Positions 27,801 through 39,496 are shown, numbered from the stretch's first letter. The stretch is DNA of 64,000 bases from Limnoperna fortunei (GCA_944474755.1 OX104114.1:41667070-41731069), one strand, 5' to 3'. Notes: generated from the letters alone by a model not told the origin. A program made the numbers and translations.

Positions 27801-30800
27801 TTTCGATCGTATAGGTACAGATGTAAAGCGTTAAGTCAAAGTGTCCTTTAAAAACTATGTTTCAAAATTCTATGATGAATGTTTTCCACTAGAATAAAAA
27901 GATATTAAAAAGTTAAAAAAGGAAAAATAACAAAGAAAAGAAGCATTGGAGAGAATTTAACTGGATTGCTTTACCGATATTACGATTCGATGTATATGTA
28001 TGTCTAAAACTTAAATACCTTGAACATTGAACGAAATGTTCACCTTATCATGTTTCAGCATTTAATTTGGGCGGGTTTGGTGCAGGTAGTGGCTTACCAA
28101 CCAATTTTGGTATGACTCAGAATGCACTAGGTGGTTTTGGTGCAGCTGGTGGATTACCGAGTGGGTTCGGTCAAGACGCAAGTGGTGGCTTCGGCGCTAG
28201 CGGATCATTGCCTACCAATTTCGGCTCTAATGGCGCGACTGGAGCAAATCTCATGCAAGGAATGATGTTTCCTGGTGGTCAGGGCTTTCCACCAGGAATG
28301 GGTGCTACAGGCAGTGCCATGTTTGGTGGATTCAATCCTTCAGCGATGCAATCTGGAATGCAAGGGGCAAACGGCATGTTCGCTGGAATGGATCCATCCA
28401 TGTCCGGAATGGCACAAAACACCGGTTTTGGTATGAATACAATGTTTCCTGGAATGGGAGGCATAAATGCAGGAGCTGGATCAACAGCAGGAGGATCAAA
28501 CATGTTTCCTTCTGGACCTGGAACATCTGGGAATGGTATACGTACTAGTTTATTTGCCGGGATGGATCCAAATTTAATGGCAGGGTGGGCGGGCTCAACG
28601 ACAAGAGGCAACCCGGTGGCGGCTAATATGAATACCGGCAGTGAACCGGTTATGCCTAGTTCTGATAGAACCTCGGGAATGGTTAACATTTTTTCCAGAT
28701 TTGGCAGGGGTACTGGCTTAGGCTTCACCGGTAACTAACTTGACCAAGCTAATTTACACATTTTTTTTCGAACAATGCTTTTTCGTAAAAATCTTGCTAC
28801 CTGATAAGTCCTCTGTATATATCCTGCTTTTGTTATTTCCATGATGTTTGGTTTTTTTTAATTACAAAACTTAATGAATAATGTGGATATTATAAAACAA
28901 AATTAAATACAGTGTATATCTTTCGTTTTGGTCGATATTTCTCAAAGATAATAGCATTGATTCTCGTTAATAATTAGTTGTTTGCTTGTTTCAAACTTTA
29001 TATATATATAACTTTCTCAGGCGCGCTTATTGAAGCTATAATCTTTGAAGAAAACGCTGAATACATGAATGCGAAACTAAAACTTTATTTAGTAGATGTT
29101 TATCTCTTTGGTCACATGTTGTTGATGCTATTTTCTTTTCTGATTTCTGACATCACTTGTTTTGTAATCATTACAAAATCCCTTGATGTCCAAAAGTCGA
29201 AATTGATATTCTTATTTATTACTGCTATACTTATGGTAACTAAGGACGTTTGTGATGACTGTTTAAATTAATATTCCGTTGTTTTGGAGTTATTTAATTC
29301 CTGCTTTTTCCTAGTGTCAGAACCCTAACCTAACCTTCTCTAATGCACTCTAACAATATAGCGTGATATATTATTTCCAACTATAAATTTATTTAAATTC
29401 GCTTTATTTATCAAGTCATTTGTGTGTGTGTATTCATTCATTTAATATAATTTTATCCAATTATAAATAAACAACAGTTCAATTACTTTATAAATATTTT
29501 TCTACTTCTTGCAATGTTTTACAACATAGAACATACGAATGATATGATGTTCCATTCGGTTTCCGTATGACTTTTGTAGTTACTATGTTGTTATTGTCCT
29601 AGTTTGTTGTTGACTCAAATAATCATTATAGGTAAAATGTACATGGCATAAATGGCACGTAGCTCTATCACATACTCGTCTTCGGAATGTATTAGCGTTT
29701 TCCATCAGTGTGATACCTACGTTGATCAAAATGAACCCTCTTTTTTTATCTATTAGAAAACTTTAAGATAATTATGTTTGTCATAATTTAAAATATCACA
29801 ACAAAGTTTAAATCTAAATTTGTTAAGTGGTTTCTGATTTATTTGACTTAGAAATGGTTCTCAATGCAAAGCCTTGAACCCGCAATCCCTTGGTACAACA
29901 GTATAATTCTTATAATTCTTTTTTTATTTAAGACAGTTTACGTTGCGTTAACACATAAAACTATTTTTTACGATAAATTTTTGCCGCCAAAATAATTCAT
30001 GAACTAACCGAACACTATGTTAACTAATGGATTCAAGTTTAACATTTTACTTTATCATTCTTAAAATCTGCTTGGTTTACTATGACGGGATAGTTAATAT
30101 TTACTTGTTATTGTTATTATTAATTCATTAACGACCCCTTCATTAGAAAAATGTAATATATGTATGATATACTAATGGATTAATATTAGATTGACCAACG
30201 AACATAAATTAAATGAGATGCATGGGAATAAATATTGTATGTATTTAAAATTATAAATTTAAAGTAATATAAGTCACACTTGATTTTAAAGACATTCAAG
30301 CAATCAACATTACGTAATAGTGTTTCATGCTCATTTATTTGAAAGTCTCATTAACACGGTATTAAAACACATGTGCTCCATGTGGTTTATGTTAAACACT
30401 ACCAAAAGAATTTTATGAAAGATAAACGTTAAATAAAATACAAATGCATTTGGTTAGTAGCATAACAATTATTCTATTAACTTGCAATTTGTTCTTTGAC
30501 GTCAGAAATGTTTTTTGGATCTATACATTTTTTTGATAACCATAAAAAAATTATGTCCAAAAAATATTTTTTTATGTCGTATCAGTTAATAAGATTTGGA
30601 TGTAGTTTTGGTGTTTACTTTGAATTTCTAGGTACCTTAGATAATGAACTTACTTTTGATGCACTTGATTTATCACAGTTTACAATACCGCTCGATTTAG
30701 GAACATTTGGTAAGATTTCGGCATTTTCGTTTATAACACTCTTGAAAACACGTGGTTTCTTTCATTTTATGCAAAGACAATAGTTTCATAATATGTAATA

Positions 30801-33800
30801 TGACTTTTATCTTCAATTTAATTGGTTTGTTATTCAGTTTTTTTTAAATGTCTTTTGCATATCATTCCTTTTTGAACAAGAAATAATCTGTCAACCTCTC
30901 TAAAGATATATCTAATTTTTATTGGTAAACTTCAACCAATGTTCTGCTAAATATCATAACGAGTATTATTTTATGTTCACTGCTGTTTTTTATAACATTT
31001 GAATTTCATGATGTGATGACCAAAACATTATAATCATTACATCCAGTGTTTACACGAGATTTTATTAATATTTAAAACAAAATTGGAAAAATGAATAAAT
31101 ACGGAAATGTGAATTCTATTTCGTACTCGATCATTGCAATCTTGTACGGAAGTGAAAATAATGATAAAATAAGTTCAAGCAATGTACAAACGCTGCATTT
31201 GATCTGTTTATACGGATGTTGTTGAATGAAATGTTTACATATTTTTTAAGATTTTTTAGATAATTTTTCACCTGTTTTTTTATATATTTGAAACTGTACA
31301 TTGTAAAACCTGTTGTATTTGTTAAATTGAAATGTTGATTTATTTTAAGTTATAATATATTTTAAGCTTTGTAGACAACCTATCAATCTTTTAACACTCC
31401 AAAAATGTGTTGTCTATTGCACATTAACCAATGGAACATCATACGGGCGACGATTAACGAATAAAATCGTGAAACTGTTATCATAGCATAAATATATGCA
31501 AATAAATTTATTATAAATGATGTGTATTAAGCCCTACTTTTTTATTATTTGTAGGAGCTCAAGGTTAAATGGAAGTGAAGAAATACTCTAGGCATTGTGG
31601 GATTTAATAAGAGACAGTTTCTAATGCCATAACAAATGCTATGTACAAAATATGGACATACATATCGTTAAAGATTGACCTTATATTATAATGTTGACAT
31701 ATTATAAGAAGTATTTACAAATACATGTCTTCGTATTCTTGAAGTTTTTTTAATAATCGTTTAGAGATATGAGTACCCGTGACATATCGTTAAAACGCTA
31801 GTGGAGTTTTTATTGCGAATTTAAAAAGATAGGGTCTATTTCCAAGTTATTTCAAGCATAACGAAATTGTAGTATACAAAAATTAAAATTTCATTTGGTA
31901 CTTTTGTCTCATTATTTTATTATAATACTTATATTTTATCAAAGTGTTGTAGTGTGCTTAGACGTTAAAAATGTTATTTATGTGTGTAACGTTAAATAAA
32001 AAAATGTAAACATTGACAGTTTTTTTCAAATATACTGACTAAAACCCATTGTGAAAACAAATTTGGATGCTGAGTTTCTTTTTATAAATTTCGGTTTATT
32101 ACAAATATATAACATGTAATTATGCATATGTTAATCAAATACTTATGCATGAAATTCACTCAATAACAGCATGTTTTACACATATTAAGAATGAGAATAC
32201 ATCATTTACAATTGATATCATAAGATAAAAATGTATTGATTGGGTGAGACTAACGCAATATATAGACGTTTCAGCTATCGTGTTAGCGATGAATTCATTT
32301 CTGACTGACTAGAAGCAGCTGACGGTTCTGCACAGGTTCATTGAAAAGTTATCAGATCACTTGACCGTCGTTTATAACAGTGCAAAGATGGACAGATGAA
32401 AGGGGCAATAAACTGCAATAATCTGTTATTAACAACCACAAAATGACATTTGAGGAAGTTATAACACTCTTTTTTAAATTAACCACCTAACATGATGTTA
32501 CAGTTCTGGGAAATAAAAATTGTTTAAATTGAAAAACTATATTATATATAAATATTATTTTTTAATTTATAATATTCGGTTAAAAAATTTATAATCAAAA
32601 GAAAACATCCAGTTTATATAAAAAATAAAAGACAACAATTACTTTTAAATTGAACCATTATTTATAAAAATGTATATTCTTACATGGTGAACGGGTTTTA
32701 AGTATTCCATTGTGGTATTGCGGGACACTGGTGAGTAATCATTTCAGTACAATGCATTTCATATAGATGTGAGTCATTGCCATGTGACGATGAAAATAAC
32801 AGGTAAACACTTAAATCAACATTAAGTAATTGCTTTTTACAAATAGTTAAATTTGTTTCTGCCAATCAATATACATTATACTAGTCGCATCAAAATATTT
32901 TCAAGGTTCAAGATTTGTTTATGCCAAATAGTAAGGAAACGAAAGAGAAAAAATCACGTTGAACCAATAGAAATTGTTTTAGAGTTAATGTCATTTTTTA
33001 CTTAATAAATAAACCATTTAGCAATATCTAAAACGTCTTAATAAGAAGATTAACATTGTGAAATACGTCTCGTCTCCAACTTGTCATTTGCAACGAAACA
33101 CAGTCTACAAAATAGTTTTCCTACTACATTTATTAAATGCGAAAAGATTTATGCAATCGACATTGATAATAATTTGTATACAATAAACACACAGAACATT
33201 TTAGTTTTTTAAATTATCTTTGACATATAAAAAAATCATAGAACAATTAACATTAACATAATCTTATTTCGGGATTTTTTTTATTCTGAAAGCGCTGTTA
33301 ACTTTTAAAGTAAAATTTAAAAAATGTCAATGTTACCAAGGTTATAAAAATTACCTAGTACCTCTATTGTCATCTCATTTTTTTTCCTGCACAGTTCAAA
33401 CTCTAGGAGCAGTTAGAAGAGCTGCAAGACCTAATGTTCCAATACCAGCAGCAACAGTCCCGACTGCATCAAGACCGCAATCTGAACTTTTGGCTAGAGC
33501 ACTAGCAGCAAGAACAAGACCACAGCCAGTAAGAACATTTGGAACTCAAGCTGCTGAAGTAACAAGAACACAGACGGATAGAACAGTTAGAGTGCCGTTA
33601 CCACAAACTTCCGATAATAATCAATTTACAGAAACGACTTCAACAAACAAACATCAAGAAACAGAAACAGTTCTGTCAGACGCAACTGGGACGTCTACCA
33701 TAAATTCAAATTCAGGAAGTGCTAGTTTTGCTATAGTGCCTATGAACGTGGGTAGAGAAGGTCAGACGGACGCTAATAGAAGACAAGTGTTAGCGATAGT

Positions 33801-34234
33801 TCCAATAGAAAACAATGCTCAACCTGCTGACTTTGTCAATTTTGCTAGAACTATTCCAAGATGTGCGTATTAATTTGTTTCTATTCAATTCAACTTGATT
33901 CTGTATTGAAACGATACACGTAATATTACCGCTACAATCAATGGAATCGTGTAAAAAGGACGGTTTATTCAATTATGAATCAATTATATATTCACATCTA
34001 GTTTTTAAGAAGTACTATATCAAACAATCACTTAATTGAAACATACATATGACGACATCTATCTTTTAATCTGTAAAAGTAATTTCTATCTATGTTAGAT
34101 TCATTTTTAAAGTAACAACATAAGAGTACCATCTTCCTACTCCAGCAATACAGGATTTTTTTACAATCATATACATTCTTACTTAAAACAGTCATTCTTT
34201 TCTTTTTTCAGCTGTTTTACAACAGGTTGCCTAA
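15780..34234 (+). CDS. Modular secreted Gly/Phe-rich matrix-like protein with DWNR modules (whole spliced gene)
   Basis: This is a multi-exon gene predicted from splice sites and frame. The coding exons are 15780-15822, 17229-18335, 19807-19887, 20387-20434, 22138-22161, 22633-22671, 23345-23743, 24120-24197, 24808-24918, 25352-25450, 25793-25888, 26274-26375, 27403-27459, 28059-28730, 30632-30709, 31555-31563 (uncertain), 33395-33862 and 34212-34234. That is about 1,177 residues. The order is signal peptide, Gly/Phe domain with six GPPGF-type repeats, basic modules, linker, five DWNR modules, Gly/Met/Phe domain, Arg/Thr/Gln-rich domain. All internal introns are phase 1. I see no cysteine and no tyrosine after the signal peptide. 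Composition recalls bivalve ligament and shell-matrix proteins (abductin, shematrin), but I claim no homology. The role is inferred: an extracellular structural matrix. Confidence 0.7.
17229..18335 (+). CDS. Exon 2: Gly/Phe-rich domain with GPPGF repeats
   Basis: The acceptor is TTTTCATGCAACAG. The exon encodes about 369 residues dominated by Gly, Ala, Phe and Thr, with GQFGANGLGAG-type repeats. Six tandem (G/A)PPGF units lie at about 17575-17665, followed by FGFGGMGGGG. The FGGMGGG string resembles the abductin consensus of scallop hinge ligament, but that is compositional only. The end (about 18160-18335) is less repetitive and carries a basic RRG. The donor is ACAG|GTTGGT, with AGAG|GTCAAA at 18326 as an alternative in the same phase. 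If the donor is not used, translation stops at 18346. Confidence 0.85.
19807..19887 (+). CDS. Exon 3: 27-codon basic module
   Basis: The acceptor is TTTATTTATAG and the donor ACAA|GTAGGC. The exon is 81 bases, phase 1 on both sides, and open throughout. The product is Arg- and Asn-rich (LRRHGGN, then ILERTRETSRLRT). It has the same phase as all neighbours, which supports it despite its size. Confidence 0.6.
20387..20434 (+). CDS. Exon 4: 16-codon basic module
   Basis: The acceptor is ATATTTATAG and the donor CAAC|GTAAGA. The exon is 48 bases, phase 1 on both sides, encoding TRRTALNSRLWNTGLQ. With the previous exon it forms an Arg-rich segment with an RR pair between two uncharged domains. 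Confidence 0.6.
22138..22161 (+). CDS. Exon 5: 24-base Gly/Ala/Thr microexon
   Basis: The acceptor is AATTTTACAG and the donor ACAG|GTTAGT. It encodes RTAGGAGT in phase 1. Composition and phase match the gene. Confidence 0.65.
22633..22671 (+). CDS. Exon 6: 39-base Ser/Asn microexon
   Basis: The acceptor is TTGCAATTGTAG and the donor ACAG|GTCAGA. It encodes DGFSNPNSLSFST, phase 1 on both sides. Confidence 0.6.
23345..23743 (+). CDS. Exon 7: Asn/Ser/Phe-rich linker domain
   Basis: The acceptor CGTTTTTTGAAG at 23344 was chosen because it alone keeps phase 1; the nearer TAG at 23327 would break the frame. The exon encodes 133 codons starting VDFRNFADPNQQPEHPF. It contains a short Ala-rich helix-like stretch (ATAAAAGLERVLASS) and later GFSFSNSGQTPGF. 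The donor is CCAG|GTCAGA. Without splicing, a stop follows nine codons later at 23772. Confidence 0.75.
24120..24197 (+). CDS. Exon 8: DWNR module 1
   Basis: The acceptor is TTGCGACAG and the donor TTAC|GTATGT. It encodes VSFADWNRMVNEARGSQL after a short Asn/Thr lead. It is the first of five exons each carrying one copy of the F-x-x-(D/Q)-W-N-(R/Q)-(M/I)-(V/A)-x-E-(I/A)-(R/K) module, one module per exon. Confidence 0.8.
24808..24918 (+). CDS. Exon 9: DWNR module 2
   Basis: The acceptor is GTTTACAACAG and the donor AATG|GTATAA. The core is IHFADWNRMVEDIRENRLQ, followed by an extra LEKTN tail. The lead sequence is rich in Asn and Ser. Confidence 0.8.
25352..25450 (+). CDS. Exon 10: DWNR-like module 3 (divergent)
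   Basis: The acceptor is GGTTATGACAG and the donor TTGC|GTATGT. The core FNINQWNQMVMEIRENKL keeps Trp, Asn, Met-Val and Glu-Ile-Arg but replaces D with Q and R with Q. The RENKL ending matches module 2, so these two are probably closest relatives. Confidence 0.8.
25793..25888 (+). CDS. Exon 11: DWNR module 4
   Basis: The acceptor is ACATTATAACAG and the donor CCGC|GTATGT. The core is FLFTDWNRIVQEIKGI, with an Asn/Thr-rich lead. Confidence 0.8.
26274..26375 (+). CDS. Exon 12: DWNR module 5
   Basis: The acceptor is CCTGTTCTGCCAG and the donor GGAG|GTGAAA. The core FSVADWNRIANEIRGG comes after a Ser/Ala-rich lead. Confidence 0.8.
27403..27459 (+). CDS. Exon 13: Thr/Gly/Ala linker
   Basis: The acceptor is ATCACGAATAG and the donor AATG|GTAAAT. 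It encodes 19 codons of Asp/Thr then GTGGAGN, phase 1 on both sides. Confidence 0.65.
28059..28730 (+). CDS. Exon 14: Gly/Met/Phe-rich domain
   Basis: The acceptor is CATGTTTCAG. It encodes 224 codons with three GGFGAxxxLPxxFG repeats at the start (28068-28230). A Met/Phe/Gly/Pro-rich part follows, with FPGGQGFPPGMG, two FAGMDP units and MFPGMGG. The donor is ACCG|GTAACT. Without splicing, a stop follows at 28738. It is a diverged relative of the exon 2 domain, with Met enriched as in elastomeric ligament proteins. Confidence 0.85.
30632..30709 (+). CDS. Exon 15: short Asp/Leu-rich module
   Basis: The acceptor is TTGAATTTCTAG and the donor TTTG|GTAAGA. It encodes 26 codons including ALDLSQFTIPLDLGTF, unusually non-repetitive and acidic for this gene. 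Phase 1 on both sides. Confidence 0.65.
31555..31563 (+). CDS. Exon 16: possible 9-base microexon or alternative terminal exon
   Basis: The acceptor is TTTATTATTTGTAG. It can be read two ways: as a 9-base microexon (GAQ) with donor CAAG|GTTAAA, or as a terminal exon GAQG ending at TAA 31566-31568 with AATAAA at 31995. Both keep phase 1. The existence of the downstream phase-1 exon 33395-33862 favours at least some read-through. Confidence 0.4.
33395..33862 (+). CDS. Exon 17: Arg/Thr/Gln-rich C-terminal domain
   Basis: The acceptor TTTTTTTTCCTGCACAG is strong. It encodes 156 codons beginning VQTLGAVRRAARPNVPIPA, followed by an Arg/Thr/Gln region (RTRPQPVRTFGTQ) and an Ala/Val/Ile-rich end. 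The donor AGAT|GTGCGT keeps phase 1. Without splicing, a stop follows at 33873. The composition resembles the first exon seen of the minus-strand gene (62932-63936), suggesting the two share a module. Confidence 0.7.
34212..34234 (+). CDS. Exon 18: terminal exon
   Basis: The acceptor CTTTTCTTTTTTCAG has a long pyrimidine tract. It encodes SVLQQVA and then TAA at 34232-34234. The 3' UTR follows, with AATAAA at 34811. Confidence 0.6.
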
Positions 34235-34810
34235 ATAAGCTATAGCGTTAAAGGTACGTGCTGGAGAGACAGTATTAATATGTTTGCTTCGTTTTCGGGA
34301 GAAGCATATAATTTACTGCTTTTATAAACGTGATAATTTAAATAGATACAGTGGAAAAAATAGGAACATTATTATGTTTGGTAATTTTATAGAACCTGAT
34401 ATAAATTGACAGAAATGCAAAACGAGAAAAGAAATTACATTTTCTATGTACATTTTTATGATGCTGTGTTTGGATCTTTTCAAAGTTGTTTCGCAGAAAA
34501 AGTATAAATTTGACGTTATATGTACATTTTTGACCATTTAATTAAATTCTGTCAAAAGAAAAGATATTCAAATTAAAACTGTTATTTAAATACATTGTAC
34601 ATTTTGACGTATTGTATGTAGAGTATATTTATGAAAGCCTTACGTCGTATAATATAAAAAAACATTTTGGTTTCGTTTTAGGTATAGTGGTTCATGTTCC
34701 ACACAAGGCAGAAAGTTAGTGACACAACGATGTACCTGTTTGTTGTTTAAAATGTAACAATTATTATGTGTGTTTTCAGTAATCGTCATTTATCATTACT
34801 CATTTATTTT

Positions 34811-34816
34811 AATAAA
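34811..34816 (+). terminator. Candidate polyadenylation signal of the plus-strand gene
   Basis: AATAAA lies about 580 bases after the stop at 34234. ATTAAA words occur nearer. Assigned by position only. Confidence 0.35.
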
Positions 34817-36100
34817 AAGCCAAATGTTTCTTAAAGAAAGTGCTATTATAATAGTGGTTTTTGTTGCTTGTTTTTTTTTTGCCTTATATATTTTTGTTTG
34901 AGTTTTGTTTCAAAATTAAAACCAACTAATAAAATACATGAAGTCGGTTAATCTGGTACAATAATTTCTGTTGCTTTCACACTTTAATAAGACTAGGGCC
35001 TTATAATAATGTTCTGTTGATGTGCAAACTTGTTAAATCAGACAGTCATAAAAATCACTAATAACACAATTTTGTGATAAATTATTTAACGTGTGCAAAA
35101 GTAAATACATTTTTTAAATATTTGATTTATTGTAAGGAACAACCACTTATCCTTGCTAAAATATAAGTTTTATTGTTTTATTGTAATGTTTTTATTAAAC
35201 AAAAATACATATTTTTTTAAATAAAGAAGTAATTTAATAAATTATACCAAGCAAACATATCTATACGAGTTTATACATCTGTCCGACATTAAGTGGTCAA
35301 TAACAGCGGGATGATCAGATCTTTTAACAACGAATTGACAAAATATGTAATCAACAGTATTAACGTGTACATATCTACAATAACATCTTCTAAATTCCAT
35401 TATAATCTAAATGTGATCAGAAGTTTTGAAGCACGTTAGACAAGATGAAGAATGGAACTAATCTATTATTTAAAATAAGACATTAATGCTCCGAGCGTTG
35501 GCAGTAATAACAAAATACGAACACGAAGGAAACTGTCAACAACGACAATCCAAAAATCAAAGTTCCGATGTTTTTCCGGCAATGAAATATACTAACACAA
35601 AAGTGCAGTAAAACTGTTTATGACTTGGTAATGTTAAATCGTGCAAACTCTTTGATTATTTCGTTTTGGTAAAAATTCCTTACATTTGTTTTGCCTATCA
35701 GTCTGAATTAGGATATGTATTTAGATTTTTAATTATATATTGCCACCAATTATACTGTCTGTGTGTCTTTGAAGTATTTTACCTGTTTGTTGATAACTTA
35801 TCCTTGAACTTAGATATTCGCTATATGCGTCTTCATTTAAAATTTGGTGCAAAAAGCTTTTTGTGAAAGTTTTACCTGTGATTAATTATTCAATCGAATT
35901 CAGCATTGGTTTTCTTTATTGTGATTGGAACACAACAAAATGTATTATATCCTTGCTTTCCAGCGCATGTAACATTTGTAACAATGCCATGTAAACTTTA
36001 ACTTCAATAGTTTTTTTAATAAGAATGCAGTATGGTACATGTTTTATGGCATGCATATTTAATGAATTCTTCATTTAGGTCATTCATCAATCCATGTTTA
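34817..36100. other. Intergenic AT-rich stretch
   Basis: This lies between the two convergent genes. Nothing was recognised. Confidence 0.45.
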
Positions 36101-36345
36101 GGGCTTCAGTGGCTGAGTGGTTAAGTTAGTCTGTATACTATTGATTACGTGGTCTGTCAACATTGAGAGTGTGTGTTTTCGTCTCACTGTTCAGGGTGCG
36201 CTCGAATCAAATCTTAATTGACAGTTTTCCGACCGAAGGTTGGAGGTTTTCTCCGGGAACTACAACTAACTCCCCAACTAAAAAACCGAACACCATGATA
36301 AAACTGAAAATTCCAGAAGATGGCGCCAACTAAATAAAAATATTT
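36101..36345 (+). mobile_element. tRNA-derived SINE, diverged copy
   Basis: It starts GGGCTTCAGTGGCTGAGTGG (A-box region), then has ATTGATTACGTGGTCTGTCA, TCTTAATTGACAG and TTTTCTCCGGG. These match in order the reverse complement of the SINE at 54029-54291. The B box is degenerate and the 3' tail is altered. Confidence 0.75.
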
Positions 36346-38467
36346 ATGGACACTTTTATGCTAAGCATTTAATTGTCTTCTGTCGAAACACATTGACATC
36401 TCAGATTTACAGTTGTGCTTAAAAGACAATCAACTAAAAACGCTGCACAATAGATGTCATGACCATATGTTTTAAAGGTAATTGGAAATTGTAATCAGTA
36501 ATATTTTAATTCTTACACTGATTGCCTTATATATATTTCCCAAAAGACCAATTTTCTCAAAACAAACAAAGCACACTTTTTTAAAACCTAACAGGCTTGA
36601 TATTAGAAAAGTGAAAAATGAACATTAAAAATAAATTTAATTATTACATAACTTTACATAACATCATATATATATACATATAAATACATATAACAAAAAT
36701 GAATTAACGAATAGATGATATGCTTTTTTACAATCCATATGACACGCAGAAAATTAAAACTAAACCAACAAAGGAAATTAAAGGCATTAGGTACGAAATG
36801 TATCTAAACATGAAAATCGGTATTATTTATTTGTATAAATAACGTACTTTTGAAAAACAAAATAACATATTTTTCCATAAAATTCTTGTTACGAACTTCT
36901 GTTTTTAGACACATCAAATTATGAATACCTTATTGTAAACAAGAATGCATGAATCAGTTTTTTAAATAATTAAAGATAAATGATTGTTTTACAATCAATA
37001 TCAATGCATCATCACTCCAAACTGTGCATTGCTTCAAACTTTTCACATGTATAAATTTAAAAGGATTTCTTTTTGTCAAAACTATGTACATATTTTGATT
37101 TGCGGTAATGTCGCTCTGCAACTTGCAATTCAAAATTGACACGTGTATAAGCGCAAAGGTGCATCTAAGCAGTTGTTGGCGTGATGAAATTTAAACTGCG
37201 AAATAACTGAATTTTGGTATTTTCGCCTGGTGGCATTTTGGCTTTTATTTTAGTATTACAAAAATTTCCAAGCAATCTGTTTGCTATGATAAACAGGAAA
37301 ACCACAACTTAAATCTGTGAATGCAATAATAATTTATGAGACAATAAATTACATGATGCCAGGAAAAGAGTCCATCTTTTAGTTGCAATCTGCTCTATGA
37401 TTTTAATTCACTCCAAAAACCTCCTTTGAGCTGTGCAAAATACGGAATATATATAATAAAGTATATGCGTGCGATAATAACTGAGACAATATTGTAAGTG
37501 TAGAATTGTGTGTCCTTTTGATCATTTATCCGTTATCTAGAAGAGAAAAACACTAAATTTGTTAAGGCAGTAACAATAATTAATATAGCCTTCCATAGAC
37601 AATAAAATAAATACTTCCTTACATACTTAAACATTTTTCATGTGTGTTGTTATGTTCTTGTGTACGTGAGTATCTTGGTGACCATGATGATGTATTGTTA
37701 GTTTCAATTTGTATTTTTGTCGAAACAATTTAACAAATATTCTGCATGTTTTATTTTGAAATTATTTTCATGTTATTTTAAACAATAAACTAACCAAAAT
37801 CTACAAAGTAGATATATATAGATTAAAAATCAGTCCGCAAAATTTGCGGGCTGGAAAAATAACGACAACTGAATCGTAAATACATGCATGTCAAACCTAA
37901 GAAACATTTTTAGACTAACGTGTTGCGTTGGACCATAAGAAGGTTCAGCCCTTTTGTTTATACGTACCTATTTTTTTACTGTCAGATCAAAGGCTAACTA
38001 CAAAATAAATTTTATGCAGAGCGTCAAAAAATATTTTTATTTATATAAACATGAGTAAATTAGTTAAAGGGCACACCTAAATTCAGCACTATTATCACCA
38101 GGTTATTTTAATTTGGTTTTCTTGTTACAACTAGTGATCACATTAAGTGTCTTATACCCATTCACACGTAATCATAATGCCCATTAAATGCGAATCGTAT
38201 GTGCATTCAAACATATAAAAGCGTTCACACAAAAGTAGGAGCTGAATTTGAAGTGAATCAATACGCATTTTTGCATTCGCTTTTAAGACCCGTTTCTAAT
38301 CATGCGCATTATTCTATTCGCATACGATTGTCGTTTATGAATTACGAGTAATTGACATCTAAAACAGGTGCCCTCGTCAGTACCTCATACTATTATAATT
38401 TGTTTGTTTGTGTATATCACTGACTTCATTTTAGAATATTTTCATAATTAACGTTTTATAATATGTA
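36346..38467. other. Intergenic AT-rich stretch
   Basis: There is no supported gene. A short perfect palindrome lies at about 37843-37857. On the minus strand, 37408-37430 could be a tiny exon but lacks support. Confidence 0.4.
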
Positions 38468-39404
38468 TACTGTGGTTTCATTTTTATTCGTGGAGTATCA
38501 ATTTTCGTCGTTTTCGTGGGTGGGGACAAACCACGAAATTAACAATTCAACGAATAATGACCTACAGAAATCTATAATGATGGTAAGCCGACATGAGAAC
38601 CTGCTATGGGACGGTTGTTACCTGGATAATGACGACTGATGTTCAATGTGCATCGTTATATTAATGTTTTCGATAGATATGACAATTTTGATCTACGAAC
38701 AACTTCACTGTGTTTATGACACTAAACAAAAATAAAATTGATAAAAAACACATCGTTGTTATTTTTAATTGCGTAATCCCGTCAGTAATGAACGTACTTC
38801 CTGTTGTGCCTTTTCGTTGTAAAGTGTTGATGTATACACAAATATTAAAGTAACTTTCCTAATTGAAATAACGATCGATAAAGCAATCTATTATTAACAC
38901 CTTTTATACTGATTTCTATCTTTAAAAAACACTAATTATATCGTCAAGTTTATTGTCAAACAAACAAACTTAATCTTTGCCCCAGGGAATGTACGACGGA
39001 TTTACAATGAACTGTTTAATTAGATTGTTTTCATAAAATGACATGTTTATTAATTATGTTTACGGATACTAATCAAATTCTTTCGAATCTTTATTACTTT
39101 ATGTTCCTTTAAAAATAACACGGTCAAAATGTCGCCGCTTTCCACTACAGTAACGTAAATGCCTATGAAATCTCGTGATCAGAATTACAATTGTCACCTC
39201 CCGAGAGCGATTATGTCTTGAAAATGACGTATTAGAAAGTGTACAGACTAACGCTGTGAATACCGACATTTTGTAAGCAATTCCCCTATCTTTCATTTTT
39301 TATTATTTCGATTCCGCAAACCACGAATTTAAGAATCCAACGAAATGTCTTTTTTCCTCCAACCACGAAAATTGATACCCACGAAAATAAATGAAACCAC
39401 AGTA
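38468..39404. mobile_element. Non-autonomous DNA transposon (MITE-like) with terminal inverted repeats
   Basis: The left end TACTGTGGTTTCATTTTTAT at 38468 is matched in inverse by ATAAATGAAACCACAGTA ending at 39404. The similarity continues inward for several tens of bases (GTATCAATTTTCGT, CAAACCACGAA). The interior has no transposase frame. TA bases at both ends are compatible with a TA target duplication. Seen directly; the superfamily is not assigned. Confidence 0.8.
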
Positions 39405-39496
39405 TTCGCTGAAACATTTCTTTGTCTGCGTCCTTATTTTGTCTTAAGTTGTGTTACAGTTTGAGTTTGTTTTACTCTCGTGTGGGTGTGTGTTTG

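Noticed and set aside
29021..29110. Possible extra plus-strand exon (GALIEAIIFEEN...)
   Set aside because: It is 1-1 symmetric with a good acceptor. The donor GTCACA is weak, and it would introduce several Tyr into a protein that otherwise has none. Left out as unlikely.
37350..37376. Minus-strand DSFPGIM-stop, tempting as a terminal FPG exon
   Set aside because: No acceptor gives the needed phase and a stop lies just upstream in frame. Probably chance.
37408..37430. Minus-strand candidate terminal exon (TQRRFLE-stop)
   Set aside because: The acceptor TTTTGCACAG is fair, but the exon is eight codons long and 3.4 kb away. Chance matches of this kind are common.
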